34,184 bases of DNA from Gammaproteobacteria bacterium (GTDB taxonomy: Bacteria; Pseudomonadota; Gammaproteobacteria; Pseudomonadales; Azotimanducaceae): assembly GCA_009841615.1 (NCBI GenBank), contig VXLL01000026.1, positions 1 through 34,184 of the forward strand. The letters are read 5' to 3'. Below are positions 8,898 to 16,578 of this stretch, piece after piece (positions within the stretch are counted from its first letter, which is position 1; each line of letters begins with the position of its first letter). The translations under genes were made by a program, and so were the position numbers. The notes under the pieces are model-generated. The model was not told the origin of the DNA and searched no databases. It was given only the letters and a program-made list of their open reading frames with translations.

Positions 8898-9359
8898 TCA
8901 GCACATGTCTGCAGTAATTTCGGTATAGACACCATTCTCGGAAAGAAAAAGCGCGGGACGAACGAAAGAAAACGAATACTCTAAAGCTGTTTGAGGTACG
9001 AATAAGGGTGAGCTACGTGCGTACCCAACAGTAACGTGCGGGTTGAAGCGTTTGTTTTCGCAAACCGTCAGTATTCCTGAATTCGCTAAGGAAATGAGAG
9101 CAATGATCACTCGAGCGTTTCGATGGGAAGGAAAACCAGAAAAATGATTGAGTTCGCAATGCAATGGAAAGTACTGTGATAGCACTTGGACCTTTCGATG
9201 GACGGCCTTAAACATTTCGTTAGATAGGTGAGGGAAGTACTCAAACGTTATGTGGTATTTTTCAGGTTTCGTCCATCTTACGTCATCAATTTCAGGTTTA
9301 TTACTCGACAGGAATGCTCGGACTGTGTCGGGAACCATCGAACCGATGAAATAGCTCAT
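8898..9359 (-). CDS. thpR: RNA 2',3'-cyclic phosphodiesterase (2H phosphoesterase)
   Basis: The 153-residue product has both 2H phosphoesterase motifs: HIT in KYHITFEYF (about 35-43) and HVT in FNPHVTVGYAR (about 106-116). It also has the family-typical RWTKPEKYH lead-in and an FSGFP segment between them. ThpR/LigT proteins hydrolyse 2',3'-cyclic phosphates at RNA ends and can ligate tRNA halves in vitro. At 153 residues it is slightly shorter than the usual 175-190. The start ATG 9359 lies six bases after the cysQ stop on the same strand, so the two are probably co-transcribed. The alternative is another 2H-family esterase with a different substrate, but the motif set favours ThpR. Confidence 0.85.
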   Translation of the reverse strand: MSYFIGSMVPDTVRAFLSSNKPEIDDVRWTKPEKYHITFEYFPHLSNEMFKAVHRKVQVLSQYFPLHCELNHFSGFPSHRNARVIIALISLANSGILTVCENKRFNPHVTVGYARSSPLFVPQTALEYSFSFVRPALFLSENGVYTEITADMC

Positions 9360-9365
9360 TCTACA

Positions 9366-10181
9366 TCAGCTGTCGTCGGTCTGGACACCAGACAGGGCAA
9401 TGATATTCGACCATTCTTCCGGGCGAGAACTGCACGCAAAAAACGCGGAATTTAATGTTGACTTCGATTGGTTGTATTCCTTCTGGGTACCGTCTAGTAA
9501 ATACACTCCACCACCTGCGGCTCGGAGTACCGTATGGGCCGCCGCGATATCCCATTCGTTAGATAGTCCGAAACGGACGTAAATATCGGCTAGACCTTCG
9601 GCGATATAGCACATTTTGATACTACTTCCGACGGTTTTTACCTGCACTTTCTTTCCTATCGAACCAAGATAGTCAATTATTTGTTGGTTTTGAGGTGTCG
9701 TGTAGTGTCGGCTAGTGGTCATTCGAATGGAATCACCGAGTTGAGTGGTCGAGATTGGTGATATGTCTTTGTCAGTATGTCGCTGTGCTACAGCATCTTG
9801 GACATCACCCGAGTACACAATTTCTTTCGTCGGTATTCCCACCACTCCTAGCTTGGGAGTTCCGCGTTCGATTAACGCGATGTTTACCGTAAACTCATCG
9901 TTTCTTTCGGTAAATTCTCGAGTACCGTCCAAAGGGTCCACAATCCAATGTCGATCCCAGTTGCGACGTTCGTCAAACGACGGTATTTCACCCTCTTCAG
10001 AGAGCACGGGAATAGATGGATCCATTTTCGCGAGTCCTTCCATGATAACATCGTGCGCTCTTCGGTCTGCATCCGTAATTGGTGTGTTATCGGATTTGGT
10101 GTCTACGATGAAGTTTGAGTTGTACACGTCGAGAATTTCTCTGTGTGCACGGCGAGTTATAGCGACCAATTCACTTAACAT
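9366..10181 (-). CDS. cysQ: 3'(2'),5'-bisphosphate nucleotidase
   Basis: The 271-residue product belongs to the inositol monophosphatase superfamily with CysQ features: TDADRRAHDVI (metal-site loop), LSEEGE (about 60-65), the metal-binding WIVDPLDGTREF (about 78-89), and the C-terminal EWDIAAAHTVLRAAGG. CysQ removes the 3'-phosphate of PAP, a by-product of sulfate assimilation, and recycles it to AMP. An AGAGGAAG sequence about nine bases before ATG 10181 serves as ribosome site. It leads a two-gene minus-strand unit with thpR. Length is close to the E. coli enzyme (246), slightly longer. Confidence 0.93.
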   Translation of the reverse strand: MLSELVAITRRAHREILDVYNSNFIVDTKSDNTPITDADRRAHDVIMEGLAKMDPSIPVLSEEGEIPSFDERRNWDRHWIVDPLDGTREFTERNDEFTVNIALIERGTPKLGVVGIPTKEIVYSGDVQDAVAQRHTDKDISPISTTQLGDSIRMTTSRHYTTPQNQQIIDYLGSIGKKVQVKTVGSSIKMCYIAEGLADIYVRFGLSNEWDIAAAHTVLRAAGGGVYLLDGTQKEYNQSKSTLNSAFFACSSRPEEWSNIIALSGVQTDDS

Positions 10182-10559
10182 TTCTCCACACTTCCTCTGG
10201 AGTTAATGGGCAACAGTTCGCATGAGGTGGAATTGTGTTTTGGGGTCGGCAATGAAAAAAATCGTTGGGACTGTATTGGCTACAACTTACAATGATATCG
10301 AGTGTTTGTCTAGGTATTTCTGTGGTTCGACAGAAGCAAATGTTAATGTTAGCTTCGGCACATTGAACAATGTTGACGAAGCTTCTATGCAAGTCGGATG
10401 CGATCGGTGAGTGCATGAATAGATCTGACTAGTGCAGCATAAACTGAATGTTCGAAATTCGTTGGAATCTTTCCATAGACCTTTAATTACACTTGCACTA
10501 CACTAATTTTCGATCAAATTTACCCTTCTGCAGTATGGTAGTAACATTCTTCGACAGAC
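10182..10559. other. Intergenic region between divergent cysQ and hslR
   Basis: About 380 bases between divergent genes. It contains short open frames on both strands, but they overlap each other and have a composition (many Cys, no recognisable motif) unlike the neighbours, so I do not call them genes. The hslR side (10440-10559) is AT-rich and likely promoter-bearing. No sigma-32-like or sigma-70 site is clear, and no Shine-Dalgarno precedes hslR. Confidence 0.5.
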
Positions 10560-10943
10560 ATGAGAATCGATAAATGGTTATGGGTCGCGCGTTTTTACAA
10601 GACCCGAAGTCGTGCGAAAGCTGCCGTAATGCATGGGAAAATTCGGGTCAATGGTGGCCAGATCAAACCCGCAAAAGAAATTCAACTGGGTGATCTGGTA
10701 TCCATTAAAGAAGAGTACTTTAGTCGTGAATACTTAGTGCAAGAGTTCCGAGAGCAGCGAGGCTCAGCAAAAATCGCACAAACGCTATATCAGGAAACTG
10801 AGGAATCAATCGCACGAACTGAAGAAGCTACTGCAAGACGAAAGTTAAAGTATGACTCAGTGTTACGTCCACGAACAAAACCGAGTAAGTCCGATCGGCG
10901 AGTATTAGCCCGATTGAAGCGAAATGGTGGCCAACATGACTAG
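10560..10943 (+). CDS. hslR: Heat shock protein 15, S4 RNA-binding domain
   Basis: The 127-residue product starts with an S4 RNA-binding domain (about 1-65): MRIDKWLWVARFYKTRS, then the canonical HGKIRVNGGQIKPAKEIQLGD. A helical basic tail ends in RRVLARLKRNG. It matches Hsp15 (HslR), which binds 50S subunits that carry a stuck peptidyl-tRNA after premature dissociation and helps rescue them. E. coli HslR is 133 residues. In E. coli hslR is near hslO and pckA. Here pckA is 1.3 kb downstream and no hslO lies between, so part of that gene order is kept. Start ATG 10560 fits the family start exactly. Confidence 0.94.
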   Translation: MRIDKWLWVARFYKTRSRAKAAVMHGKIRVNGGQIKPAKEIQLGDLVSIKEEYFSREYLVQEFREQRGSAKIAQTLYQETEESIARTEEATARRKLKYDSVLRPRTKPSKSDRRVLARLKRNGGQHD

Positions 10944-11230
10944 CCCCTGTTCGACTAGGAAAAGTTTGAGGGACCAGTGAAGAGTAGCGAGTGACTCTTA
11001 CTCGCACCAATTTTCGAAGTATGTTGTCGAAGACGCAACGATCAGTGTTCCACCGGCTAGTTTTGCTCCCATGCTTAAAAATCCTAAAATCATGTCTCCG
11101 TTGTAGAGTATCCCAACCACTCAGCGCACATTACTGTACTAGTCAGCCCAAAAAATGGTAGTCTCAGCAGTTCAACTGTATTTCACCACGTAATCTAAGA
11201 CCAACACCAATACTTGGAACACCACTTAAT

Positions 11231-11668
11231 ATGAAGAAAGAGGGAAAAATTGTCGGGAGCATTTTTGCTTCGTTAGGAGTATTAGTTTGTTTGTTTACCC
11301 TTGTAGCTTCCACAAAGCTCCAACATATGAAAGAGAATCCGGATAGCGAAGCCGAGAGTCAAATACGCTCTAGCGAGTCAGAGATGGACGACGTTTTAGC
11401 GGAATTAGGCTTAGACGAATCTGATGCGTCGCGCCAGGAGGTGGACTTCAAGAAGACCATGACACACAGTTGGGTGGGAGCCCTTCTATTTGGGATCATT
11501 TTGCTTGGCGTGTTACTAAACGTACCAAAGGACTCGTTCTTCACCCCTTTAATCGCTGTAGTGGCTGCGGGCGGAGGTGCAGTTTTTTGTGGAGTAGGGT
11601 TTGCGTTCTTATTTGTTATGGCACTAATCGGTAGCCTTTTGGTGATGGTCGCGAATCTGAAACAATGA
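11231..11668 (+). CDS. Small multi-pass membrane protein of unknown function
   Basis: The 145-residue product has a hydrophobic helix at about 7-27, a strongly acidic and Ser/Glu-rich loop (about 36-70, with ESEMDDVLAELGLDESD), then three closely spaced hydrophobic stretches at about 79-97, 104-120 and 122-141 rich in Gly/Ala/Val. I do not recognise a family. Start ATG 11231 has only a weak purine tract (GGAAC) upstream. It is flanked by long non-coding gaps on both sides (287 and about 500 bases), so it is probably monocistronic. Coding quality is supported by the helix/loop pattern and by the basic N-terminal MKKEGK; function cannot be stated. Confidence 0.6.
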   Translation: MKKEGKIVGSIFASLGVLVCLFTLVASTKLQHMKENPDSEAESQIRSSESEMDDVLAELGLDESDASRQEVDFKKTMTHSWVGALLFGIILLGVLLNVPKDSFFTPLIAVVAAGGGAVFCGVGFAFLFVMALIGSLLVMVANLKQ

Positions 11669-12152
11669 CACACGCTATTCTAGAGCCAAAGTTTTTTTCA
11701 AAGATTTAGCCCGAAAAGTTCGTTCAGCACTGTTTATTACACTGATGCTAACAGAATTGGAACAGCTTGACTCTGAGATTTAGGTTCTGCTAGGTGATCT
11801 CCAGACGGGGTGTTGAATACGTCCATTCAGTTGCCCTATGACCTGTAATTTAATCTTGCTTGGAGTTGTTGTACGTACTCTTTGACACTTCATTTATTTC
11901 GGATCGATAAGTCAAAACAGCCTTCTGAGGTGGAAGGACGAAACGGGAGTGTATTTACTACCACGCTCGCGCCATGCGAGAAATAGACAAAAAGCTAACT
12001 CGACCAAACTAATTTACGGATCGTAGATCTCACCGCTTATTGATCTGTCATTGAACCAACGAATTCAATATGCCTTACGAAACTGTTGCAATCGTGAATA
12101 CGAAGGCGATAGGGCGTCTAAAATATATCAACTTTTTCATTCAACGGATTGA
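11669..12152. other. Intergenic region upstream of pckA
   Basis: About 480 bases with no convincing gene. A 42-codon frame from ATG 12070 has no SD or recognisable content. A possible sigma-70 promoter is TTGACA at 11882-11887 and GATAAG at 11906-11911 with an 18-base spacer. If used, it would give a leader of about 240 bases or more before pckA. A second TAAAAT at about 12119 lacks a good -35 box. Confidence 0.4.
11882..11911 (+). promoter_or_regulatory. Possible sigma-70 promoter upstream of pckA
   Basis: A perfect -35 TTGACA (11882-11887), an 18-base spacer, and GATAAG (11906-11911; four of six match TATAAT). It is the best sigma-70-like site in the gap, but its distance from pckA is long and there is no independent support. 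Confidence 0.3.
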
Positions 12153-12206
12153 GTACACATCGAAGCACTACAAGAACCGACGCGATTTGAAAATTTAACC
12201 ATCCCA
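12153..12206 (+). other. Probable in-frame 5' coding extension of pckA, no standard start
   Basis: The pckA frame is open back to a TGA at 12150-12152. The 18 codons before GTG 12207 include FENLTIPVLAEH across the junction, which matches the conserved N-terminal helix of ATP-dependent PckA proteins (pattern N-L-x-x-P-x-L-x-E-H). The segment therefore looks translated. It holds no ATG, GTG or TTG; only GTA, ATC and CTA codons are present near its start. A rare start (ATC 12159) or a one-base frame error near TTG 12149 are the options. Confidence 0.5.
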
Positions 12207-13706
12207 GTGTTAGCCGAACATGTGGTCCAACGTCGAGAAGGTAATCTACTCGCGAATGGTGCCATCGCGGTAACAACAGGTCGACGTACTGGCCGTTCTC
12301 CCAAAGATCGATTCATCGTTCTTGATGATATAACGCGTTCAACCGTAGACTGGGGGACTATCAACCAACCGTTTGAACCTGACGCTATGGATGTTCTATG
12401 GTCTCGAGTTCAAAATTTCGTTGACCGGAGTGGTTCATGTTATCGCGGATTGATGCACGTCGGGGCACATCCCGGACACTACTTACCAGTCCAGGTAACT
12501 ACTCAGTTCGCGTGGCATCAGATGTTCGCAAGTTCGTTATTTTTAGTTCCTGAAACATTCAATCCTGAACGCAGAGATATTTGGCAAATATTGAATGCGC
12601 CACGATTTGTTTGCGATCCATCGCGAGATGGTACTAATTCAGACGGAACTGTGATTGTAGATTTCAGTGGCAAGAGGGTACTAGTAGCAGGAATGCACTA
12701 TGCCGGCGAGATGAAGAAGGCAATGTTCGCAGTACTAAACTTTCTGCTCCCGGACAAGGACATCCTACCTATGCATTGCTCAGCAAATGTCGATGCAAAT
12801 GGCAAAGTCGCGTTGTTTTTCGGTCTTTCTGGTACAGGAAAGACCACTCTTTCGTCAGATCCAGAATGTCTGTTAATCGGCGACGACGAGCACGGTTGGG
12901 GAACAGGTACAGTGTTTAACTTTGAGGGCGGTTGCTACGCAAAATGTATAAACTTAAACCACGAAACAGAACCTGTAATTTACGATGCGATTCGATTCGG
13001 TGCGTTGTTAGAAAACGTAGTAATCGATGAACTGACACGAGTGCCGGATTACTCAGACGCCAGTCTCACGGAAAATACTCGCGCATGCTATCCACGTGAT
13101 AACATTAAGCTGTGTGTTCCCGACAATCGTGCTGGTGAACCAGAAACCATAATTTTCTTAACGTGCGATGTGAGCGGAGTGTTACCTCCGGTTTCACTAC
13201 TGTCTTTAGAGGGGGCGGCCTACCACTTTCTCTCTGGCTACACCGCCCAAGTTGGGTCTACTGTGGTTGGCGCGACAGAGCCTTTTACTTCGACGTTTTC
13301 AGCTGGTTTTGGCGCTGCGTTTTTACCACGTCCGCCGCGCGTATATGCGGAATTATTGATGCGAAGGATCAATGCCTTTGGTGCAAAAGTTTATTTAGTA
13401 AACACAGGTTGGACTGGTGGAGCTTTTGGAACCGGCCGTCGAATGAGCATTCCAGATACGCGGCGAATTATCAACGCCGTGCGTTCGGGAGAGTTGTTAC
13501 ATGCACCGACGAAACACCTACCGGAGTTGAATCTAACCATTCCAACACATATAGATGGAATTGATCCACAAATCTTAGACCCAAGGGCAGGGTGGAATAA
13601 TCCTAACGAATATGACACCGCGCGCAGTGCGCTGATTTCCAAATTTAAAGACAACTTTACGAAGTTCGACATTGGGTCGAACATCTTGGAAGCCGGACCG
13701 ACATAA
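12207..13706 (+). CDS. pckA: Phosphoenolpyruvate carboxykinase (ATP)
   Basis: From GTG 12207 the product has 499 residues, against about 535-540 for typical ATP-type PckA. It converts oxaloacetate and ATP to PEP, CO2 and ADP in gluconeogenesis. Visible: TGRSPKDRFIV (about 28-38), the MHYAGEMKKAMF substrate loop, PMHCSANV, the kinase-1a P-loop FGLSGTGKTTLS (about 205-216), the metal-binding IGDDEHGWG and FNFEGGCYAK, TENTRACYP, and late VNTGWTGG and DTRRIINA. The active site is complete. The first standard start codon gives a short N-terminus, and conserved residues lie upstream (12153-12206), so the real protein probably starts earlier. An AT inverted repeat follows the stop but is a poor terminator; gshA begins 57 bases later. 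Confidence 0.94.
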   Translation: MLAEHVVQRREGNLLANGAIAVTTGRRTGRSPKDRFIVLDDITRSTVDWGTINQPFEPDAMDVLWSRVQNFVDRSGSCYRGLMHVGAHPGHYLPVQVTTQFAWHQMFASSLFLVPETFNPERRDIWQILNAPRFVCDPSRDGTNSDGTVIVDFSGKRVLVAGMHYAGEMKKAMFAVLNFLLPDKDILPMHCSANVDANGKVALFFGLSGTGKTTLSSDPECLLIGDDEHGWGTGTVFNFEGGCYAKCINLNHETEPVIYDAIRFGALLENVVIDELTRVPDYSDASLTENTRACYPRDNIKLCVPDNRAGEPETIIFLTCDVSGVLPPVSLLSLEGAAYHFLSGYTAQVGSTVVGATEPFTSTFSAGFGAAFLPRPPRVYAELLMRRINAFGAKVYLVNTGWTGGAFGTGRRMSIPDTRRIINAVRSGELLHAPTKHLPELNLTIPTHIDGIDPQILDPRAGWNNPNEYDTARSALISKFKDNFTKFDIGSNILEAGPT

Positions 13707-13763
13707 GACGTTTTTTCCCACGAAAAAATCGGGACTAAATTCCCACAAACGGCACGGTCGCTA

Positions 13764-15335
13764 ATGCTGGAACAGAAATTTTTACAGCTTGTTGCTGGGT
13801 TGCGAGGTCATCCGAGTCTAGGACAACTCAATCATGGATTGGAAAAAGAGGCTTTGCGGATTGATCGGCACGGCTATCTGTCCAAAAAGCCCCATCCAGA
13901 AGCACTAGGCTCATCTCTCACTCATCCATCAATTACGACCGATTTTTCAGAGGCACAACTTGAACTTGTCACCGGCGTGCACAGTTCGATTGAAAGTTGT
14001 ATGCAAGAAATGGAGGAGATTCATCGCTTCGTGTACGATGTGTTGGACAACGAATTGCTTTGGCCATCCAGTATGCCGTGTATGCTCAGAGGAGAAAAAT
14101 CGATTCCACTGGCAGACTATGGAAATTCCAATGTAGGGAGATTCAAGAGAGTCTATCGACAGGGGTTAGCCCTACGCTACGGCAAGTACATGCAAACAAT
14201 TTCAGGTATGCACTACAACTTTTCGCTGCCGGACGCTCTATGGGCACACTATGCGAAATTGCAAGGTGTAGAAGATTCGATTGAGTTTCGGAACCAGTCT
14301 TATCTTGGGTTGATCCGAAACTTTCGTCGATACACATGGCTCTTGGTTTATCTCTTCGGTACATCGCCAGCAGTTTGTGGTTCGTTTCTTGCAGGACGTG
14401 CTCATGAGCTTGAGCCGTTCGATGGCGAATCTTATTACTTGCCATATGCGACCTCTCTGCGTATGGGATCCTTGGGGTACCAGAGTACTGTGCAAGGTCG
14501 ATATTACCTCTCCTACAACACGCTACTTGACTATCGTAAATCGATGCTTCTTTTACTGTCCAAACCCTATCCTCCATATGAAGAGTTAGGCTTGCATTCG
14601 TCGAGTGGCGAATATCAACAACTCTCATTATCGCCGTTACAAATTGAAGCTGAGAGTTATACCCCCATACGACCGAAACCCAAAGCAAAGTGTTTGTTAC
14701 GTCCACTACTAGCTTTAGAGAAACACGGTATTGAGTATGTAGAAGTTCGATGCTTGGATTTAAACCCCTTCTTTTCTACCGGTATTGATCGAACTACTTT
14801 GTACTTCTTAGATGCGTTTTTATTATTTTCTTTGCTTTCTCCTAGTCCTAAAGATTCACGTGAACATTGGGAGGAAGATCAACGAAATCAAACGACGGTG
14901 GTGGAACGTGGTAGGGATCCAAACCTGGAACTCATCGTTGATGGTAAACGCTGTTCTGTGGTACACTTCGGTCGTCCCCTTCTAGATTCAGTATCACAGG
15001 TTGCCGGTTTACTTGACGAAGTAGACGATAGGAACAAACATAAAGAAGCTGTCGCATCGCAATTGGAAAAATTGGAAGATCCTTCCAAAACTCCGTCAGC
15101 ACTTTTGTTGCAACAGATGGCAGCATGGGAAAAGTCTTACTATCGGACGATCGAGACTCTTTCGAAGCAGCATCGAGACGATTTACTTTCGCAACCGCTT
15201 ACTGAAACACGACGGCAACATTACCGTGAGCTAGCTAATCAATCTCATCGAGAACAACTCGAACTCGATAGCACGAGTACAAGTTCTTTTGAGCATTACT
15301 TAAAAGACTACATGCAATTAGAGCTATCAGAATGA
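13764..15335 (+). CDS. gshA: Glutamate-cysteine ligase
   Basis: The 523-residue product matches the gammaproteobacterial type of glutamate-cysteine ligase (E. coli GshA, 518 residues), which makes gamma-glutamylcysteine, the first step of glutathione synthesis. Visible: GLEKEALRIDRHGYLS near residues 25-40, THPSITTDFSEAQLELVTG (about 53-71), LLWPSSMPCML, GLALRYGKYMQTISGMHYNFS (start about 133), SYLGLIRNFRRYTWLLVYLFG, and YVEVRCLDLNPF (about 329-340). These cover the ATP- and glutamate-binding regions. ATG 13764 fits the family start. Its stop overlaps the start of acpH by four bases (ATGA), so the two are translationally coupled. No gshB is in the window. Confidence 0.95.
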   Translation: MLEQKFLQLVAGLRGHPSLGQLNHGLEKEALRIDRHGYLSKKPHPEALGSSLTHPSITTDFSEAQLELVTGVHSSIESCMQEMEEIHRFVYDVLDNELLWPSSMPCMLRGEKSIPLADYGNSNVGRFKRVYRQGLALRYGKYMQTISGMHYNFSLPDALWAHYAKLQGVEDSIEFRNQSYLGLIRNFRRYTWLLVYLFGTSPAVCGSFLAGRAHELEPFDGESYYLPYATSLRMGSLGYQSTVQGRYYLSYNTLLDYRKSMLLLLSKPYPPYEELGLHSSSGEYQQLSLSPLQIEAESYTPIRPKPKAKCLLRPLLALEKHGIEYVEVRCLDLNPFFSTGIDRTTLYFLDAFLLFSLLSPSPKDSREHWEEDQRNQTTVVERGRDPNLELIVDGKRCSVVHFGRPLLDSVSQVAGLLDEVDDRNKHKEAVASQLEKLEDPSKTPSALLLQQMAAWEKSYYRTIETLSKQHRDDLLSQPLTETRRQHYRELANQSHREQLELDSTSTSSFEHYLKDYMQLELSE

Positions 15336-15931
15336 ACCATTTAGCTCACTGTTGGCTCGCTCGCGGAAACAATGGACACATTGCGGGTGGGTTTCTTGGT
15401 GACTACTACAAAGGTCCAATTCGGCGGGATCTACCCGAAGCGCTGCAGGAAGGGATTCGGCTACATCGGTACATTGACTCCTTGACGAACCAATTACCCG
15501 AGATGCGGTCTACATATTCAAGGTTTGGTATGGAGTTACGAAGGGTTGCTCCCATTTTGTTGGATCTAGTAGCTGACCACTTGTTAGCGCGACATTGGGA
15601 TCGGTATGGAACTGGTCAATTGACAGATTTCACAACAAATTGCTATCGTATAATTGGTCAGTACGAGATTCCCGCTTCAGGGAAGCGTTTTTACGACCAC
15701 ATTGTCTCTCGTAATCTGTGGTGTGAATACTCTGATTTTGATGTCATACTGTCAGTCATGTGCCGTATTCTCATGCGCCTACGTCTAGAAGATCGTGCAA
15801 CACATTTATCCAAACTTGAACCTCAGATCGAAGACTTTCATCAAGACTTTCGTGAGTATTTCCCGATACTTGTAAGCAACGTACGTACATGGAAAGTGAA
15901 CAACACAGCGTCTACATGTAAGCTTGAATGA
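15332..15931 (+). CDS. acpH: Acyl-carrier-protein phosphodiesterase
   Basis: The 199-residue product matches AcpH (DUF479), which removes the 4'-phosphopantetheine arm from holo-ACP. Visible: MNHLAHCWLA at the start, the GDYYKGPIRRDLPEALQEGI stretch (about 24-43), RLHRYIDSLTN (about 44-54), and the conserved LLDLVADHLLARHW (about 77-90). E. coli AcpH is 193 residues. The ATG overlaps the gshA stop (ATGA), implying coupled translation. A functional link between ACP turnover and glutathione synthesis is not evident; the coupling may only reflect gene packing. Confidence 0.9.
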   Translation: MNHLAHCWLARGNNGHIAGGFLGDYYKGPIRRDLPEALQEGIRLHRYIDSLTNQLPEMRSTYSRFGMELRRVAPILLDLVADHLLARHWDRYGTGQLTDFTTNCYRIIGQYEIPASGKRFYDHIVSRNLWCEYSDFDVILSVMCRILMRLRLEDRATHLSKLEPQIEDFHQDFREYFPILVSNVRTWKVNNTASTCKLE

Positions 15932-15997
15932 AACGTGAATATTTCGAGTTTCCTCTAGGTACATTAAACAGAAGACATTCGCCAGAAAGGAGTATTG

Positions 15998-16489
15998 ATG
16001 TTTTTAGGATTTGACCTCCGACATTCCGAGACTTGGGCAACATTGGGAGTGTTCATCGGAGGAGGCATGCTGTTTTCTACTTTAGTGTTAGAACACGTGT
16101 TCGCGCTCAATCCTTGTTATCTTTGTTTATCGCAACGCTATTGCATGTTTCTTGCTGTATTGATTACTACGTGGAGTTTGTTTGCCGAACCAAGGCGCGG
16201 AATCTTTCCGGTACTTACGATTGTGTGTTGTTTAGGTGGTATCGCCTTCGCGTTTTATCAGTTTTACTTGCAATATGTACCAGATGCCACTCAATCCTGC
16301 GGTGCCGATTTGAACTATAGACTCAATGCTAAGCTGCCATTCAAAGACATTCTCGCTGGATTTTTCCAAGGTTCGGAAAGTTGTGGTGACGCTTCCATTA
16401 TTCCTATTCTTTCTTGTAACGCATTTCTACTATTGATCACCATTGCGGTTTTGCAACTAGTCTATGGACCTCGATCGTCTTATAAATAA
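15998..16489 (+). CDS. dsbB: Disulfide bond formation protein DsbB
   Basis: The 163-residue product (from ATG 15998) has four membrane helices and the DsbB cysteine pattern. The first pair is C40/C43 in NPCYLCLSQRY, within the first periplasmic loop. The second pair, C101 and C129, lies in the long loop between helices 3 and 4. DsbB reoxidises DsbA and passes electrons to quinone. R47 of the SQRY motif matches the conserved Arg that helps quinone binding. A strong ribosome site AAAGGAG at 15986-15992 favours ATG 15998 over the in-frame TTG three bases earlier. No dsbA gene is in the window. The gene is followed by a hairpin before yheS. Confidence 0.9.
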   Translation: MFLGFDLRHSETWATLGVFIGGGMLFSTLVLEHVFALNPCYLCLSQRYCMFLAVLITTWSLFAEPRRGIFPVLTIVCCLGGIAFAFYQFYLQYVPDATQSCGADLNYRLNAKLPFKDILAGFFQGSESCGDASIIPILSCNAFLLLITIAVLQLVYGPRSSYK

Positions 16490-16520
16490 CTCACCGAAAC
16501 TTCCTCTCGTGGTAGTCAAT

Positions 16521-16548
16521 AGGGATTAGGTTCCCTTACCCAATCCCT
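16521..16548. terminator. Hairpin between dsbB and yheS (terminator or leader structure)
   Basis: Seven-base arms AGGGATT (16521-16527) and AATCCCT (16542-16548), extended inside by GG/CC with one mismatch around an eight-base loop, form a stable stem. An outer GTGG/CCAC pair may add to it. No U-tract directly follows; AAATTTT comes about ten bases later. It could end dsbB transcription imperfectly or act as a leader element for the ABC-F gene yheS. Confidence 0.4.
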
Positions 16549-16578
16549 TTCCACCAAATTTTCGTCCCGAATAGTTCT

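Noticed and set aside
10171..10416. An 81-codon minus-strand open frame overlapping the start of cysQ
   Set aside because: It is rich in Cys, has no recognisable motif, overlaps an opposite-strand frame of similar length, and cysQ has its own ribosome site.
5416..12152. Reading TGA as a sense codon, to explain the two genes with TGA before the coding extension
   Set aside because: TGA ends several well-bounded genes here, such as gshA and the GNAT-like gene, so an altered code does not fit.
13711..13728. TTTTTTC-CCAC-GAAAAAA inverted repeat after pckA
   Set aside because: The stem is nearly all A-T pairs and lacks a following T-run, so it is not a credible intrinsic terminator.
14143..14706. 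A 187-codon open frame antisense to gshA
   Set aside because: gshA matches its family throughout; the antisense frame has no motif and is a composition effect.
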